Positions 24,317 through 33,686 of a DNA stretch of 64,000 nucleotides are shown one piece after another. The stretch spans positions 496,001-560,000 of the forward strand of contig NZ_BAABBN010000012.1 in NCBI RefSeq assembly GCF_039537985.1, in the 5' to 3' direction. Source of the DNA: Litoribacillus peritrichatus (GTDB lineage Bacteria > Pseudomonadota > Gammaproteobacteria > Pseudomonadales > Litoribrevibacteraceae). The notes beneath the pieces were generated by a model. It ran no database searches, was not told where the DNA came from, and worked only from the letters and a program-made list of their open reading frames with translations. Position numbers and translations under genes: made by a program. Every line of letters starts with the position of its first letter. Positions within the stretch are counted from its first letter, which is position 1.

Positions 24317-27212
24317 ACCCTTCAACCTGCTCTTCTTTTGCGTAACGGGCCGGCAGTATTATTGCCAATTTACTAAAGCTGTCTTTAACCCACTGATCAT
24401 AAACGCCGTCTTTAGTTCGAGCCACATTCGTTTCATAGACTTCAATGGACGTTTCCTCAAACGGATAGGCTTGTTCTTCCAGCAAGATATCGTATTGCTC
24501 CAGCTCAAGTGCATTCAGCCCTTTCGGACGCTGAGAGTCCATCAAATCCTGGCTCATCCGATAATACGCCTCAGCAATGCGATGGGTTGAAGCCGTACTG
24601 TATTCCGCGACCCCATAGTCCGCTACTGAGGTGTATTTCTTGATGACTTTTTGCATCGCTTTTTGCTTAACTTTGATCGATTTACCTAATGGCAAAGTTA
24701 ATTTAGCCCGGGTAAAGCGCTTCCAATCATCTTCCGCCAATTCAAAAGAGGCGGAAGCCGCCAGGTATTGAGAACGGGCTGAACGATCAGAACCGGCGTT
24801 ACGATCGTTCTTAATAATTTTCTTCAGCCAAAACTTACGCTTATTCGTTTCGCCTTTGGCTTTATACAACTCGGCCAGTTTATTCTGTGTTTCCAAATTG
24901 ACCACAAATGGGTCGGGGTATCCGTGCGCATAGGTTCTGTATCGATCAATCGCTTTATCAACACGGCCATCTTTTTCATAATACTCAGCCGATTGATACA
25001 AAGCCTTGCGACGGGTGTCCTGGTTTTCCTTCTCGTCATTCGACAAGACAGTCAATTCATTTGCGGCATCAGCCCAACGACCACTTTCCTCATAGGCATA
25101 AATCAGCTTGCCTCGGATGCCGCCTGAAAGTTCATGTTTAGGGTAAGTCTTCCGAAATGCGCTCAGTTTCTTAATGGCTTCAGGCCATTGCTTTAGAATC
25201 AAGAGTTGAGCTGTGATGTCGTACTGAGTCTGAACCTTAATATCGGCTTCGGGAATCACCACTAAGACGCGAGAGTACTCATCCAGAGCCTTTTGGTTCT
25301 CATTGTTTTTGGCAAATAGCTCGCCTTGTCGATAAATACTGATCGCGACACGCTGACGCAATGACGGATAAAGCTTGTGTTTTTTGCCCATTAGGCGCAA
25401 GGCTTGAGTATAAGCATGCTCTGCTTTCGGGTAGTCCGCTAACTCAAATGAAGCATGACCAACCACCACCCAGGATGCCCGACGGTGTTTACGGGTCGAA
25501 TACGGCTGCCAAGACAAAGAACTCCGGTCTTGATCAATTGAATATTCCGATTTACCCGACTCCAACAACCGGACAATAACACTCTGAGCTGTTTTTCTGG
25601 CTTCTTCGTAATCATTTAATTTCAACAGGCTTTCAGACGCATCAACCAGAACCCCAATAGACCGCGCGTCATTAGCAAATTCAGATGCGTACCTCATAGA
25701 CTGAGTAATTTTTGCTCTCTGGTCGGCCTCTGACTGAGAGGCTTCGGCGATGGTTTGATATGCAACGACGGCCGAGTACCCTGCTGATGAGCGAGCCAGA
25801 ATGTCATAATCCGGGTACTCATAAGCCGCACTCAAATAAACGGCCGCAGCTTTGTGCGTTTCACCCAACAGTACGTAAACATCGCCGGATCTATGGAATT
25901 TCTGAGCGACATCCGCCTCTTTAGGAAAGTCTTCAATGTAGGTTTTATACCAGACAATGGCTTTGCCAAAATACTCTTTTTGCTTTTCAGGCGCTTTCTT
26001 AGCTTTCTGACCGCGAGTATGGAAGTAGCTCGCGAGCTGACTAATATATGACTTTAATCTCAGAGTATGTGTTTCGGGAACAGAAGACTGCGCCTGATGC
26101 CATTGGCTGTGAATACCATAGCGGGTTGCATACTCTTCTTTGGCAGGAATAATTACAGATGGGAAACGGCCTAACTCATACACCTTGATCACTCGAGCAT
26201 ACACATCCGGGCCATCTTCCGCTAAAGGGTGGCGTTTAATGTAAGCAAGATAAGTATCAGCGGCATCCTGATAACGCTCCTTGCTTTGATAGAGCAACCC
26301 TAAACTCGAAAACACCAGCGACTCATAGTGTTTTTTACCGTGTTTATTGAAGTGAGCAACCACCGAGTCTCCACCTTCCTGGTAAGAGAAACCGTAACTC
26401 ATGGCTCTGAAGGAGTCTTCAATCAACGCTTTTTGGTTCTTGGTTAAGGTGTCGTATACCGCTTTAGTCGGTGCAAGTTCGTCCAATAACACAGTGAACT
26501 GATCCAGAGCCAGCTCATACTCAGATTGCTTAAAGAGCGACCAAGCCAACATGTATCGAGCATTTTTATCAAACTTAGATTCGGAGCCCTGTTTCAGCAC
26601 TTGTTTGTAGGCTCGTTCAGCAATATGGTATTTTTTTGAACTATAAAAGTATTCGGCCCTGCGATAATTCGCTTCCGCCGCCAACTTTGAATCCGGGAAC
26701 AAAGCAAGTAGCTTCGCCAACAGTTTATCACTGGTCTCCAGATCACCTTTCAGCCCATAAGCCTTGGCCAACTGGTAATAAACAATGTCGTTATCCGGGT
26801 GATCAGGGTAATCTTTTAAGAATTTCTTATACGACAGAATGGTCGAATCAAACTTATTCAACGCGGCCCGCTGCTGTTCTACGGTTTCACCCTGAACCTG
26901 CATTTCCTCACTTTCAACCATCGCCAAGCCAGCTAACCTTCGCTCAATTTTAGCCCGGATGGCAGGATCAGAAATTAAGGCTAACGCTTTTTGATAGCTT
27001 TGCACCACTGAAGTGTGAGTCACAGCCTGCACATTTACAGGTGCGATGTCAGGGATAACCGCACGGTCAATCTCGTCAACGGACTCAATTTTGGGTTTCT
27101 GGCGCTCAACAACATTTGGTTGTTCGCTCTGAACCAGTACCTGTTCGGATGCACAAGCCGCTATCAAAAATAACGAAACAACGATGAGCCCACAACGGAT
27201 AAAAGCAATCAT
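24297..27212 (-). CDS. Large TPR-repeat lipoprotein
   Basis: 971 residues. A lipoprotein signal, VVSLFLIAAC, puts the lipidated Cys at residue 20. The rest is a long solenoid of TPR-like repeats (from about residue 130 to 900), with typical segments such as KLLALFPDSKLAAEANYRRA and AEYFYSSKKYHIAERAYKQV. It is probably anchored to the outer membrane and forms a scaffold in the periplasm. It overlaps the previous gene by 4 bases and the next by about 20. Large TPR proteins also accompany AglRQS-type motors in Myxococcus; I infer an equivalent structural role. Confidence 0.88.
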   Translation of the reverse strand: MIAFIRCGLIVVSLFLIAACASEQVLVQSEQPNVVERQKPKIESVDEIDRAVIPDIAPVNVQAVTHTSVVQSYQKALALISDPAIRAKIERRLAGLAMVESEEMQVQGETVEQQRAALNKFDSTILSYKKFLKDYPDHPDNDIVYYQLAKAYGLKGDLETSDKLLAKLLALFPDSKLAAEANYRRAEYFYSSKKYHIAERAYKQVLKQGSESKFDKNARYMLAWSLFKQSEYELALDQFTVLLDELAPTKAVYDTLTKNQKALIEDSFRAMSYGFSYQEGGDSVVAHFNKHGKKHYESLVFSSLGLLYQSKERYQDAADTYLAYIKRHPLAEDGPDVYARVIKVYELGRFPSVIIPAKEEYATRYGIHSQWHQAQSSVPETHTLRLKSYISQLASYFHTRGQKAKKAPEKQKEYFGKAIVWYKTYIEDFPKEADVAQKFHRSGDVYVLLGETHKAAAVYLSAAYEYPDYDILARSSAGYSAVVAYQTIAEASQSEADQRAKITQSMRYASEFANDARSIGVLVDASESLLKLNDYEEARKTAQSVIVRLLESGKSEYSIDQDRSSLSWQPYSTRKHRRASWVVVGHASFELADYPKAEHAYTQALRLMGKKHKLYPSLRQRVAISIYRQGELFAKNNENQKALDEYSRVLVVIPEADIKVQTQYDITAQLLILKQWPEAIKKLSAFRKTYPKHELSGGIRGKLIYAYEESGRWADAANELTVLSNDEKENQDTRRKALYQSAEYYEKDGRVDKAIDRYRTYAHGYPDPFVVNLETQNKLAELYKAKGETNKRKFWLKKIIKNDRNAGSDRSARSQYLAASASFELAEDDWKRFTRAKLTLPLGKSIKVKQKAMQKVIKKYTSVADYGVAEYSTASTHRIAEAYYRMSQDLMDSQRPKGLNALELEQYDILLEEQAYPFEETSIEVYETNVARTKDGVYDQWVKDSFSKLAIILPARYAKEEQVEGYAEVIQ

Positions 27213-29194
27213 TGGGCACCTCCCTGTTGAGCGACCTTATTAGTCTGTTCAAAAGCACTGGCACCCAGCTCATTGGAAATTTCATCGCGAATTCTCGCTG
27301 ATGCCAAAATAGATTGTTCCAGATAATGCTGGGCAACCCGCTCACGCTTTTGAAGCTCTTGTTCTAATAATGCAATGGATTCGCTTTTCAACTGATTTCT
27401 TAGCGCCACCGAACGGTCAACCACATCCGAAACCTGATCCGTTAACGCCACAATACGTTTAGAAAAGCCCTCAAACCGTTTGGGCGCCAAGGCCTTGGCT
27501 TTGTTCATTTTATTCAAAGCCTTTGCTGAATCTTCAAGCCCGGACTCCAGCGATAGAATTTCGCGCTGATAAGTCCGGTAATTGGCTGGGAAGGCTTCTC
27601 TCATTTCCCATAAATAGATGCCCTGAAGATGATCAAACCGGGATTCATAAGGCGCTACATTCACTTTTTGAGCGTAACCTTTCATCGCCTTAAGCTTCGC
27701 CAGGTTCTCTTTTACCCGGTTCAGCAACCCTTGGTCGATAAGTTGTTGCTTAGTGCCGATCGCAAAAACATCTTTATAGTCAGACACCTCTTTCAGTTTT
27801 CGCTTATGGTGCTCGGCTTCTTTGCGATAACTGATCAACCTTGCTTCCGGCTCCATCACTGTTACCCGATCCACTGAGTTATCATAAGCCGCCTTTCTGT
27901 TCTCAACCATAAACTCAAATGTAGGCATATAACTTTGTTTGGCTTTAAGAAGTTCGGTAAGTTGCACCAGATCCCTGTAATCCGCTAACAACTGCTGAAA
28001 GCCTTCAGTTTGCCAAACCGATTCAGTCCATAAGTAGAGTTCATTCTGCGGATCAATGGTTAACACTACCGGAGACCAAAAAGAATCCGAAGAAGAAGTT
28101 AAGCGCTCAAACCACTCACCTTGCTTCAACGTTTGGGTTTGTGAACCAATTTCAGTTAATTGATCGCTGTAAAATCCTATGCTGCGTTCGAACCAAGCCA
28201 AGGCTTTGGCCTTATCACCAATAGCTTCAGTAGACGTGGCAGCCATGATATGGGCATCTATCGCCTGATAACCCGGAGCAGTTGTTAAAGTTCGCCACAC
28301 TCTCGAAGCGGGCTCAAGCTGATCATTATTTTCCAGGCTCCATGCCAGCCAGCGTCTGGCTTCTACTATCCTCATCGAGTCCTTTGGCACCTTAGAGAAA
28401 GCAGTCACCGCTTTAGGCCAATCCTTCGCGGTTACGGCATCCATCCCGGCTTGTATCATCTGAAAAGCCAACAACTCTCGTTTCATTGGAACCAAGTCTT
28501 CTTTATCCAACGTAAGCAAGGGGTTATTCTGAAGAAAACGAGACGACTGAGTACCCTTGTCTTTGTTACTGACAATGCGATCAGAATTGTAAGCCAATAT
28601 CGAAAGCCACTCGCCTTCTGAGGCTTTATCAAACACAGCAGACGCTCTTTTGACATCACCTAATCTAAGGTAAGAATCAATCTGATAGTAATAAGTCAGG
28701 CCCTGGGTGTTCTCGTTCAGTAACTCTGTGTCTATCTTGGCCAGCCACTTAAGTGCGTTCTTGTACTGCGTCTGCTCATGATAATATTTAGCAAGCAGTA
28801 AATAGGCCGTTGGTAAGTGTTGCGAATCACTGTTGGCTACCGACAGATACCGCTTTTCAGCTTCCGCTTCCAAACCAAAATAATGGTATAAGCTGGCTTC
28901 AATCAACTGTAGGTTTTGTTTTAAGGGTTCTTGCTGTTCGGAACCTTCGCGTAAACCATCTTTAGGGAGGTGGTTCCAGATGTTTTTTGATTCTGCCACG
29001 AGCACATCTGTAATCGCAGTCAAATAATCTTCTTGATACTGAGAATACAATACGTGCTTTAAGGACAACCGAGCAACCGACTCGTCTGATGTGACAGAAT
29101 TGGGAACAGAATCTGCAGCCAAGGCATTAGAGAAGCAAAACGAGAAGCTGAAAATCGCCAACAATCCACTGACCAGCAAACGACTCTTCAACAT
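27209..29194 (-). CDS. Periplasmic TPR-repeat protein
   Basis: About 661 residues from the ATG at 29194. I prefer this start because a proper signal peptide begins there (MLKSRLLVSGLLAIFSFSF, cleaved near ALA-AD); a GTG about 72 bases upstream would overlap the preceding gene. Residues about 80-350 hold TPR-like repeats (AYLLLAKYYHEQTQYKNALKW is one). The C-terminal third is helical and charged, probably coiled coil (about 520-660). No catalytic motif is seen. It overlaps the lipoprotein gene downstream by 4 bases. Confidence 0.82.
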   Translation of the reverse strand: MLKSRLLVSGLLAIFSFSFCFSNALAADSVPNSVTSDESVARLSLKHVLYSQYQEDYLTAITDVLVAESKNIWNHLPKDGLREGSEQQEPLKQNLQLIEASLYHYFGLEAEAEKRYLSVANSDSQHLPTAYLLLAKYYHEQTQYKNALKWLAKIDTELLNENTQGLTYYYQIDSYLRLGDVKRASAVFDKASEGEWLSILAYNSDRIVSNKDKGTQSSRFLQNNPLLTLDKEDLVPMKRELLAFQMIQAGMDAVTAKDWPKAVTAFSKVPKDSMRIVEARRWLAWSLENNDQLEPASRVWRTLTTAPGYQAIDAHIMAATSTEAIGDKAKALAWFERSIGFYSDQLTEIGSQTQTLKQGEWFERLTSSSDSFWSPVVLTIDPQNELYLWTESVWQTEGFQQLLADYRDLVQLTELLKAKQSYMPTFEFMVENRKAAYDNSVDRVTVMEPEARLISYRKEAEHHKRKLKEVSDYKDVFAIGTKQQLIDQGLLNRVKENLAKLKAMKGYAQKVNVAPYESRFDHLQGIYLWEMREAFPANYRTYQREILSLESGLEDSAKALNKMNKAKALAPKRFEGFSKRIVALTDQVSDVVDRSVALRNQLKSESIALLEQELQKRERVAQHYLEQSILASARIRDEISNELGASAFEQTNKVAQQGGAQ

Positions 29195-29256
29195 TGGTTT
29201 AGGGTCCAAACGAAGAAGTTTTAATTGAAAAAGTGACAACACAAAACGCGCCTCGA

Positions 29257-29829
29257 TTATTGCCACTCACGAACCTGAAATTCAGGCTGCAAATCTTCAG
29301 ATTGACCCACAATGCTTATTTCAAGGAATTTGGCTTCAGTATCCTTGCTAAAAACATGCTCTTTTACCCGACGGTATTCCCGTCCTTTAGGCCCAACACC
29401 ACGGTACGTAACAACCAATTGATGGCTACCTGACTTCAGATGACCAACATGCAGCCGATGAACACCACCTTTTTTCAAGCCTTCGGACTGCTTTTCGGTA
29501 TAAAGGTAATTAGCAACCTCTTTGCCATCAATATCTAAAGACACTGAGTCCAGTTCAAATAAGTTGGTGGTATTCACGGACACAAACACCGACACCTGAG
29601 TGCTTGAAGGAAACAGTAACGCCTCTTCCAACAAGTAAAGGTCTCGATTGAGTTCCAGTACAACTTTCTTCAAGGATTGCACCTGCTCATGTAAAGGAAC
29701 AATCGTTTCGGAGCCATTGTCATTTGCAGACCAAGCATTTGCAGACCAAGCCGCGATGGAAAATGCAGAAAGCAATGCGAACAAAGAAGTTCGGGTGAAG
29801 TTCTTAAAAACCTGTACTGAAAGAAACAT
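29257..29829 (-). CDS. Secreted protein of unknown function
   Basis: 190 residues. A signal peptide ends around AWSANAWSAN; this segment is an exact 15-bp DNA duplication (29722-29751). A short heptad-like helix follows (about residues 45-70), then a beta-rich domain (about 75-185) with VSLDIDGKEVANYLY and GSHQLVVTYRGVGPKGREY, which looks like an Ig/fibronectin-type sandwich. No family is recognised with confidence. Its start overlaps the end of the DUF3570 gene by 26 bases, which ties the barrel/redox genes to the TPR/ExbBD genes in one transcript. Confidence 0.78.
   Translation of the reverse strand: MFLSVQVFKNFTRTSLFALLSAFSIAAWSANAWSANDNGSETIVPLHEQVQSLKKVVLELNRDLYLLEEALLFPSSTQVSVFVSVNTTNLFELDSVSLDIDGKEVANYLYTEKQSEGLKKGGVHRLHVGHLKSGSHQLVVTYRGVGPKGREYRRVKEHVFSKDTEAKFLEISIVGQSEDLQPEFQVREWQ
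29722..29751. repeat. 15-bp tandem duplication inside a signal peptide
   Basis: ATTTGCAGACCAAGC occurs twice in direct succession (29722-29736, 29737-29751) and duplicates the residues AWSAN at the predicted cleavage region of the 190-residue secreted protein. The frame is preserved. Confidence 0.9.
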
Positions 29830-30922
29830 AAATTATCGTCGCGTCAAACTCATAGAGTCGTTTGTTATTATTTTGATTAAAGTCGCCATTTTGGTACTGG
29901 TAAAAGTCGTTATATTGATAACGAATCCACTCAGAACCTATAGCAAAGGAGGGTTCCTTTAACCAATCTGTATCTTCTATAAGATACTCGAATCCTATTC
30001 CTAAGCTATATGAATCAAAATCACTGAGTTCTTTATCCCGACTTCGATATTGAAAGATCGAGGAGAACTGATCCTGATAAAAACTCGCTGAGGTTTGGCC
30101 ATAATAGCGAACCCACCCCTCTATGATCCAGTGGGATCGTAAAGATTTTGTTACTGAAAGTCGAAAATCATCCGCTTTTACGTCCCAAGTATCAGAAAAA
30201 TACCGATATTGAGCTTTAATCGCTGCCGACCAAGTCTCAATAAAGTAATCTGCACCAAACGAAAATGCATCGCTTCTTCGCGTTCTCGGCAGGTTTTCAT
30301 CAAATAAAACGCCATTAACTACAGACTTACGATAAGGACTGCCCAAAAACCCTTTATCCGAAACGTGTTCGTAATTAGCACGAATTAAAAACACGGGCGT
30401 CAACACCTGAGACAACCCTAAACGATAAAACTCATGATCGGCAAAATCCTTAAAATCACTGGTATTACTTAATACATCATCACTGCCTGATGAGTAACCC
30501 AAAGACGCCGTAGTCAAACCACCAAAAAACTCTTCCTGATAATCAAAATGGATCGTATCCGACTCATAGTCACTTTCTTCACTGTTAACATACGCAACGG
30601 TAATTTTTGCGTCGTTTTCTACATAGTCCGCAGACACAGAGTATTCTGTCCGGTCTTCTTCGTAAGGGCTCGCGTACGTCTCAACATCAATCGAGGCGGA
30701 AGTAACGGCATCCACGTAATAAGACGCCGTTACAGACACCGTATCCGCCACCGATTTTCGAACGAATAACGCAGGCCCGGAAACTTCAACGCCTCCTCCG
30801 TCATAGTAGTGATACGTCGCCTCCGCTTTATCCTTGGGAAGCGTGATCGCAAAACACGACCAGGAAAACGCCAAAAACACGATACTTACAACAACATTCA
30901 GAAAACGGATTACCGATTCCAT
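29804..30922 (-). CDS. DUF3570 outer-membrane beta-barrel protein
   Basis: 372 residues from the ATG at 30922, which opens a signal peptide (LNVVVSIVFLAFSWSCFA); the frame extends 31 codons further upstream without a signal sequence. The mature N-terminus YHYYDGGGVEVSGPALFVRK is the DUF3570 hallmark. The rest alternates amphipathic strands and ends in YVSFSTGF with a terminal Phe, as expected for an outer-membrane barrel of about 16 strands. DUF3570 genes commonly travel with DUF4266, TlpA and ApbE genes, as here. Function unknown. Confidence 0.88.
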   Translation of the reverse strand: MESVIRFLNVVVSIVFLAFSWSCFAITLPKDKAEATYHYYDGGGVEVSGPALFVRKSVADTVSVTASYYVDAVTSASIDVETYASPYEEDRTEYSVSADYVENDAKITVAYVNSEESDYESDTIHFDYQEEFFGGLTTASLGYSSGSDDVLSNTSDFKDFADHEFYRLGLSQVLTPVFLIRANYEHVSDKGFLGSPYRKSVVNGVLFDENLPRTRRSDAFSFGADYFIETWSAAIKAQYRYFSDTWDVKADDFRLSVTKSLRSHWIIEGWVRYYGQTSASFYQDQFSSIFQYRSRDKELSDFDSYSLGIGFEYLIEDTDWLKEPSFAIGSEWIRYQYNDFYQYQNGDFNQNNNKRLYEFDATIIYVSFSTGF

Positions 30923-30944
30923 GTGTAATCTCAATAAAGAAAAT

Positions 30945-31202
30945 TTAATTACAGCCACAACCACCGCCCTGCGTACCTGTGGCGCCTTGTGCAGCTCCAC
31001 GAACCGCATAAACATGCTCTCTGAACTGTCCCGGATGAGAGTGGCGTACCCGTATCATTTCTTCTCGGCTTAACAAGCTTCGCTCGTAAGGTGCCACCCA
31101 GGGTTTGATTTCAGGAATTTTTACACAACCAAACATCACCAGAGCCATCGAGAGCAAAATCATGCATTTACTAACCTTCAGAGCCGAATCCAAATAACGC
31201 AC
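30945..31202 (-). CDS. DUF4266 small lipoprotein
   Basis: 85 residues from a GTG at 31202, supported by AAAGGAG seven bases upstream, inside the 3' end of tlpA. A lipoprotein signal (LSMALVMFGC, Cys26) is followed by the short DUF4266 domain: VAPYERSLLSREEM, then the Gly-rich tail ending GGGCGCN with Cys82 and Cys84. Before the tail is QGATGT (Thr75), which resembles the Ser/Thr-containing motifs modified by ApbE; covalent FMN attachment here is a hypothesis. The vicinal Cys pair could bind metal or be a TlpA substrate. Confidence 0.85.
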   Translation of the reverse strand: MRYLDSALKVSKCMILLSMALVMFGCVKIPEIKPWVAPYERSLLSREEMIRVRHSHPGQFREHVYAVRGAAQGATGTQGGGCGCN

Positions 31203-31206
31203 GCCG

Positions 31207-31689
31207 TTACTCCTTTAGCAAAGATTCAATGATTTTCGAATACTTTGCCTCATCGCCTTCTTTATAACCCAAATGCACATACTTGATTTCACCATCCCGG
31301 CTAAGAAACACAGACCCCGGCATGGCCTGAATATCATATTCTTTTACCACTTTGTGCTCTTCATCCAGCAACACCGGAAAAGATAACTTAAACGGCTCAA
31401 CATAGTTTGCAACCTTGGCATCGGCTTCATCAACACTGACAGCAAGAACAGAAAAGCCGGCTCGTTCGTATTTTTTTTGTAAATTATTCAGCACTGGCAA
31501 CTCTTTACGGCAAGGGCCGCACCAGGTTGCCCAGAAATTCAACAGAATCACTTCACCATAATGCTCACTCAACCGAACATTGCCATCTGCCACCGACTTC
31601 AGCACAAAATCAGGCGCCTGCTGTTCTGCATGAGCTTGGACAAAGCAACCGCTCAACAGCAAGATAAAAAACCAATACGCTTTTTTCAT
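31207..31689 (-). CDS. TlpA-family periplasmic thioredoxin
   Basis: 160 residues. The signal peptide ends in VQAHA. The thioredoxin-fold domain carries FWATWCGPCRKELPVL with the redox-active CxxC, the cis-Pro region QAMPGSVFL, and the AhpC/TSA-Redoxin insert. Such proteins reduce apocytochrome Cys pairs or maintain other periplasmic thiols. Its position between haem-protein genes and DUF4266 (which ends in CGC) suggests a dedicated reductant for those proteins. The GTG of DUF4266 lies 4 bases downstream. Confidence 0.92.
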   Translation of the reverse strand: MKKAYWFFILLLSGCFVQAHAEQQAPDFVLKSVADGNVRLSEHYGEVILLNFWATWCGPCRKELPVLNNLQKKYERAGFSVLAVSVDEADAKVANYVEPFKLSFPVLLDEEHKVVKEYDIQAMPGSVFLSRDGEIKYVHLGYKEGDEAKYSKIIESLLKE

Positions 31690-31719
31690 AATACCTCCGG
31701 ATTCAGGCTGTAAATATCG

Positions 31720-32373
31720 TTAAAAGAAAACACTGGTACCCAGCGCTAACGCCAAATTGTGCTTCATTTCTTTTTCACCTAATAAATCGGATTCAAACAT
31801 GTAATCTCTCGCTTCAACACGCAAAGCCCACCAATCGGTGGCCAAAACACGAAGACCCAGACCAAAATTATACGTTTCCAGATCCTCATCCAGTAAGCCG
31901 GTACTGCCAATACCTGCAACCAAATACAACGAAGAGGAAAATGCCCATTTACCAATAAACACCTCACCGGGCATCAATTGCAACCCGATGGATGCGTCGT
32001 AGTAATCCACCGTTTCAGTCTCTTCGTCAAACAAAGGGACACCAAATCGGCGATAGTTATCATCATCAATTTCTGTTGTTGCCCAACTGCCTTCAATGAA
32101 TAAAAAGTCTAGCGGATGATAAGCCAGGCGAGCACCACTGAATGTATTTGAGCCAAAATCCTCCATGGAAATAACTCCGGTAAAAGCAGATATTTCAAAG
32201 TTTTCAGTGTCAATGGCCGGAATATCCACATCCTCTTCACTCAAGTCAGGTCGATAAATCCAATCGCCTTCCTCGCTGGCCGTTTCACTTTCTTCGGCTT
32301 GCACAGTGGTTGAAAAAAAGACACCTACGCATAAAGTCAAACCAACTGCTCTTACTAATTCAAACACGTTCAA
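31720..32373 (-). CDS. Small outer-membrane beta-barrel protein
   Basis: 217 residues. A signal peptide ends in TVQAEE, followed by an acidic linker (about 25-55) and about eight amphipathic strands (ISAFTGVISMEDFG to LALALGTSVFF) ending in Phe. This architecture matches the myxobacteria/gammaproteobacteria outer membrane beta-barrel domain (TIGR04565-like, by recall). It overlaps the SH3-barrel gene by 4 bases and looks paralogous to its barrel part, so the two may form a heteromeric pair. Confidence 0.8.
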   Translation of the reverse strand: MNVFELVRAVGLTLCVGVFFSTTVQAEESETASEEGDWIYRPDLSEEDVDIPAIDTENFEISAFTGVISMEDFGSNTFSGARLAYHPLDFLFIEGSWATTEIDDDNYRRFGVPLFDEETETVDYYDASIGLQLMPGEVFIGKWAFSSSLYLVAGIGSTGLLDEDLETYNFGLGLRVLATDWWALRVEARDYMFESDLLGEKEMKHNLALALGTSVFF

Positions 32374-33167
32374 AAGAAAGCTCCTATCCCAACACTGATT
32401 AAATCCAAATCATCCCTACGATCGTCATCCACATGCAGCAGCAAACGACCGAACTCCCCTCTTAATACGAAGTTACGGGTAAAATAAAACCGAACCCCTA
32501 ACTGCGCCATAGTAATATCGTCGGTGGTAGTTTTCGCACCAATGACAGAGTCATTCGGGTCATTTTCTAACTCGCCTGTGGCCAACCCGAAATACGGTTC
32601 CCAACGACGGCCTCTTAAAGGCTTCGCCTGAATGCCCAGGCTGTAAAAACGGGTATCAGAAAAGTCGTTAAATGACTGGCCATAAGTGCCTTCCAATTCC
32701 AAAAATTCCGTTAACTTAAAACCCAGCCGCACATTGACCTGAGTATCTTCTTCAAGAACACCCGCCATCGCAGTCAACTCAAAGCGCGCCTCGTAAAAAT
32801 CATCCAGCACCGCTTCTTCAAAGTCTTTGCCATTACCATTCAGTAACTCCAGCCCGGCGAGTTGCTCTTCTTCCACCCAGCCTTCTATACCAGAATCAGT
32901 CACAACCCTGTACCAACTGGTACGACGACGGACAATTTCTAACACTTCTCCGCTTTTGACGCTGTATTGACGAGGAAATCCGTAACCAGGCCCGGTATAC
33001 AAATCAACGAAGGTGTCTTTCACCAACAAAGAAACACGCTCTTCACTCCCCCCAAAAAATGGCAGCTTATTTAGAAAGCTGTCTTCAGCATTAACGGAGG
33101 TTGTTATCAAACCGAACGACAGAAAACAGATAACCCGGATCAACAATGCATAACGAACTACTCGCAT
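32370..33167 (-). CDS. SH3 domain plus outer-membrane beta-barrel protein
   Basis: 265 residues. A signal peptide ends in SVNAED. Residues about 45-105 are a bacterial SH3 domain (DLYTGPGYGFPRQYSVKSGE and TSWYRVVTDSGIEGWVEEEQ), a fold that often binds peptidoglycan or proteins. Residues about 120-265 form an eight-stranded barrel ending in LISVGIGAFF. The SH3 part would face the periplasm. The start overlaps the upstream stop by one base. It may link the outer membrane to the wall in the proposed complex. Confidence 0.85.
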   Translation of the reverse strand: MRVVRYALLIRVICFLSFGLITTSVNAEDSFLNKLPFFGGSEERVSLLVKDTFVDLYTGPGYGFPRQYSVKSGEVLEIVRRRTSWYRVVTDSGIEGWVEEEQLAGLELLNGNGKDFEEAVLDDFYEARFELTAMAGVLEEDTQVNVRLGFKLTEFLELEGTYGQSFNDFSDTRFYSLGIQAKPLRGRRWEPYFGLATGELENDPNDSVIGAKTTTDDITMAQLGVRFYFTRNFVLRGEFGRLLLHVDDDRRDDLDLISVGIGAFF

Positions 33168-33655
33168 TAAGGGGTTCCTTCACTGTCAGTTATTTCTTCC
33201 GGATTAGATATCCAGGCTAATATGGCCAGATAATTCACATCATTCACTGAGTCGAAGATATCCCCTCCGGCATGACTTCCTGTGATAGAGAAAGTGCCTG
33301 CCAACGGCTCCAGCAACAACTTACTTTGCGAAGGTGTGGTCAAATTAGATAATGATTGTGCGACGCGATAGTTAAAGTCCATTTCAAACGAGTCAGGCGT
33401 CGCATTCGAATACAGTTTCAAACCACCACCGGAGCCATTGCCGATGTTATGGCACCCGGAAGAGGAACAGGTTCTGCCATCAATATCGAGGTCAAAAATA
33501 GGATTAACAGTCGCTTGATAATCACTGAAAATCAATTGCTGATTCACTGCGGTTTCAGTATTTGACACTGACTCTCCGCCACAACCGATGATCGTCAAAG
33601 ACAAACCAAAGAGTGGCAGCGACAGTGTCCTTCGCAGTCCTTTAAAAAACGTCAT
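33167..33655 (-). CDS. Lipoprotein with a CX4CH haem-type motif
   Basis: 162 residues. The lipoprotein signal LSLTIIGC places Cys at 25. The mature part contains RTCSSSGCHN, a CX4CH motif of the kind found in some multihaem cytochromes, within a cytochrome-like frame (VNPIFDLDIDGRTC at the front; HAGGDIFDSVNDVNYLAIL at the back). One covalent c-type haem is plausible but not certain because CX4CH is not the standard CXXCH. It lies 31 bases after the triheme propeller gene and probably acts with it. Confidence 0.78.
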   Translation of the reverse strand: MTFFKGLRRTLSLPLFGLSLTIIGCGGESVSNTETAVNQQLIFSDYQATVNPIFDLDIDGRTCSSSGCHNIGNGSGGGLKLYSNATPDSFEMDFNYRVAQSLSNLTTPSQSKLLLEPLAGTFSITGSHAGGDIFDSVNDVNYLAILAWISNPEEITDSEGTP

Positions 33656-33686
33656 TTAATTTCCATGTTCAATTAATTTTTCTTAT

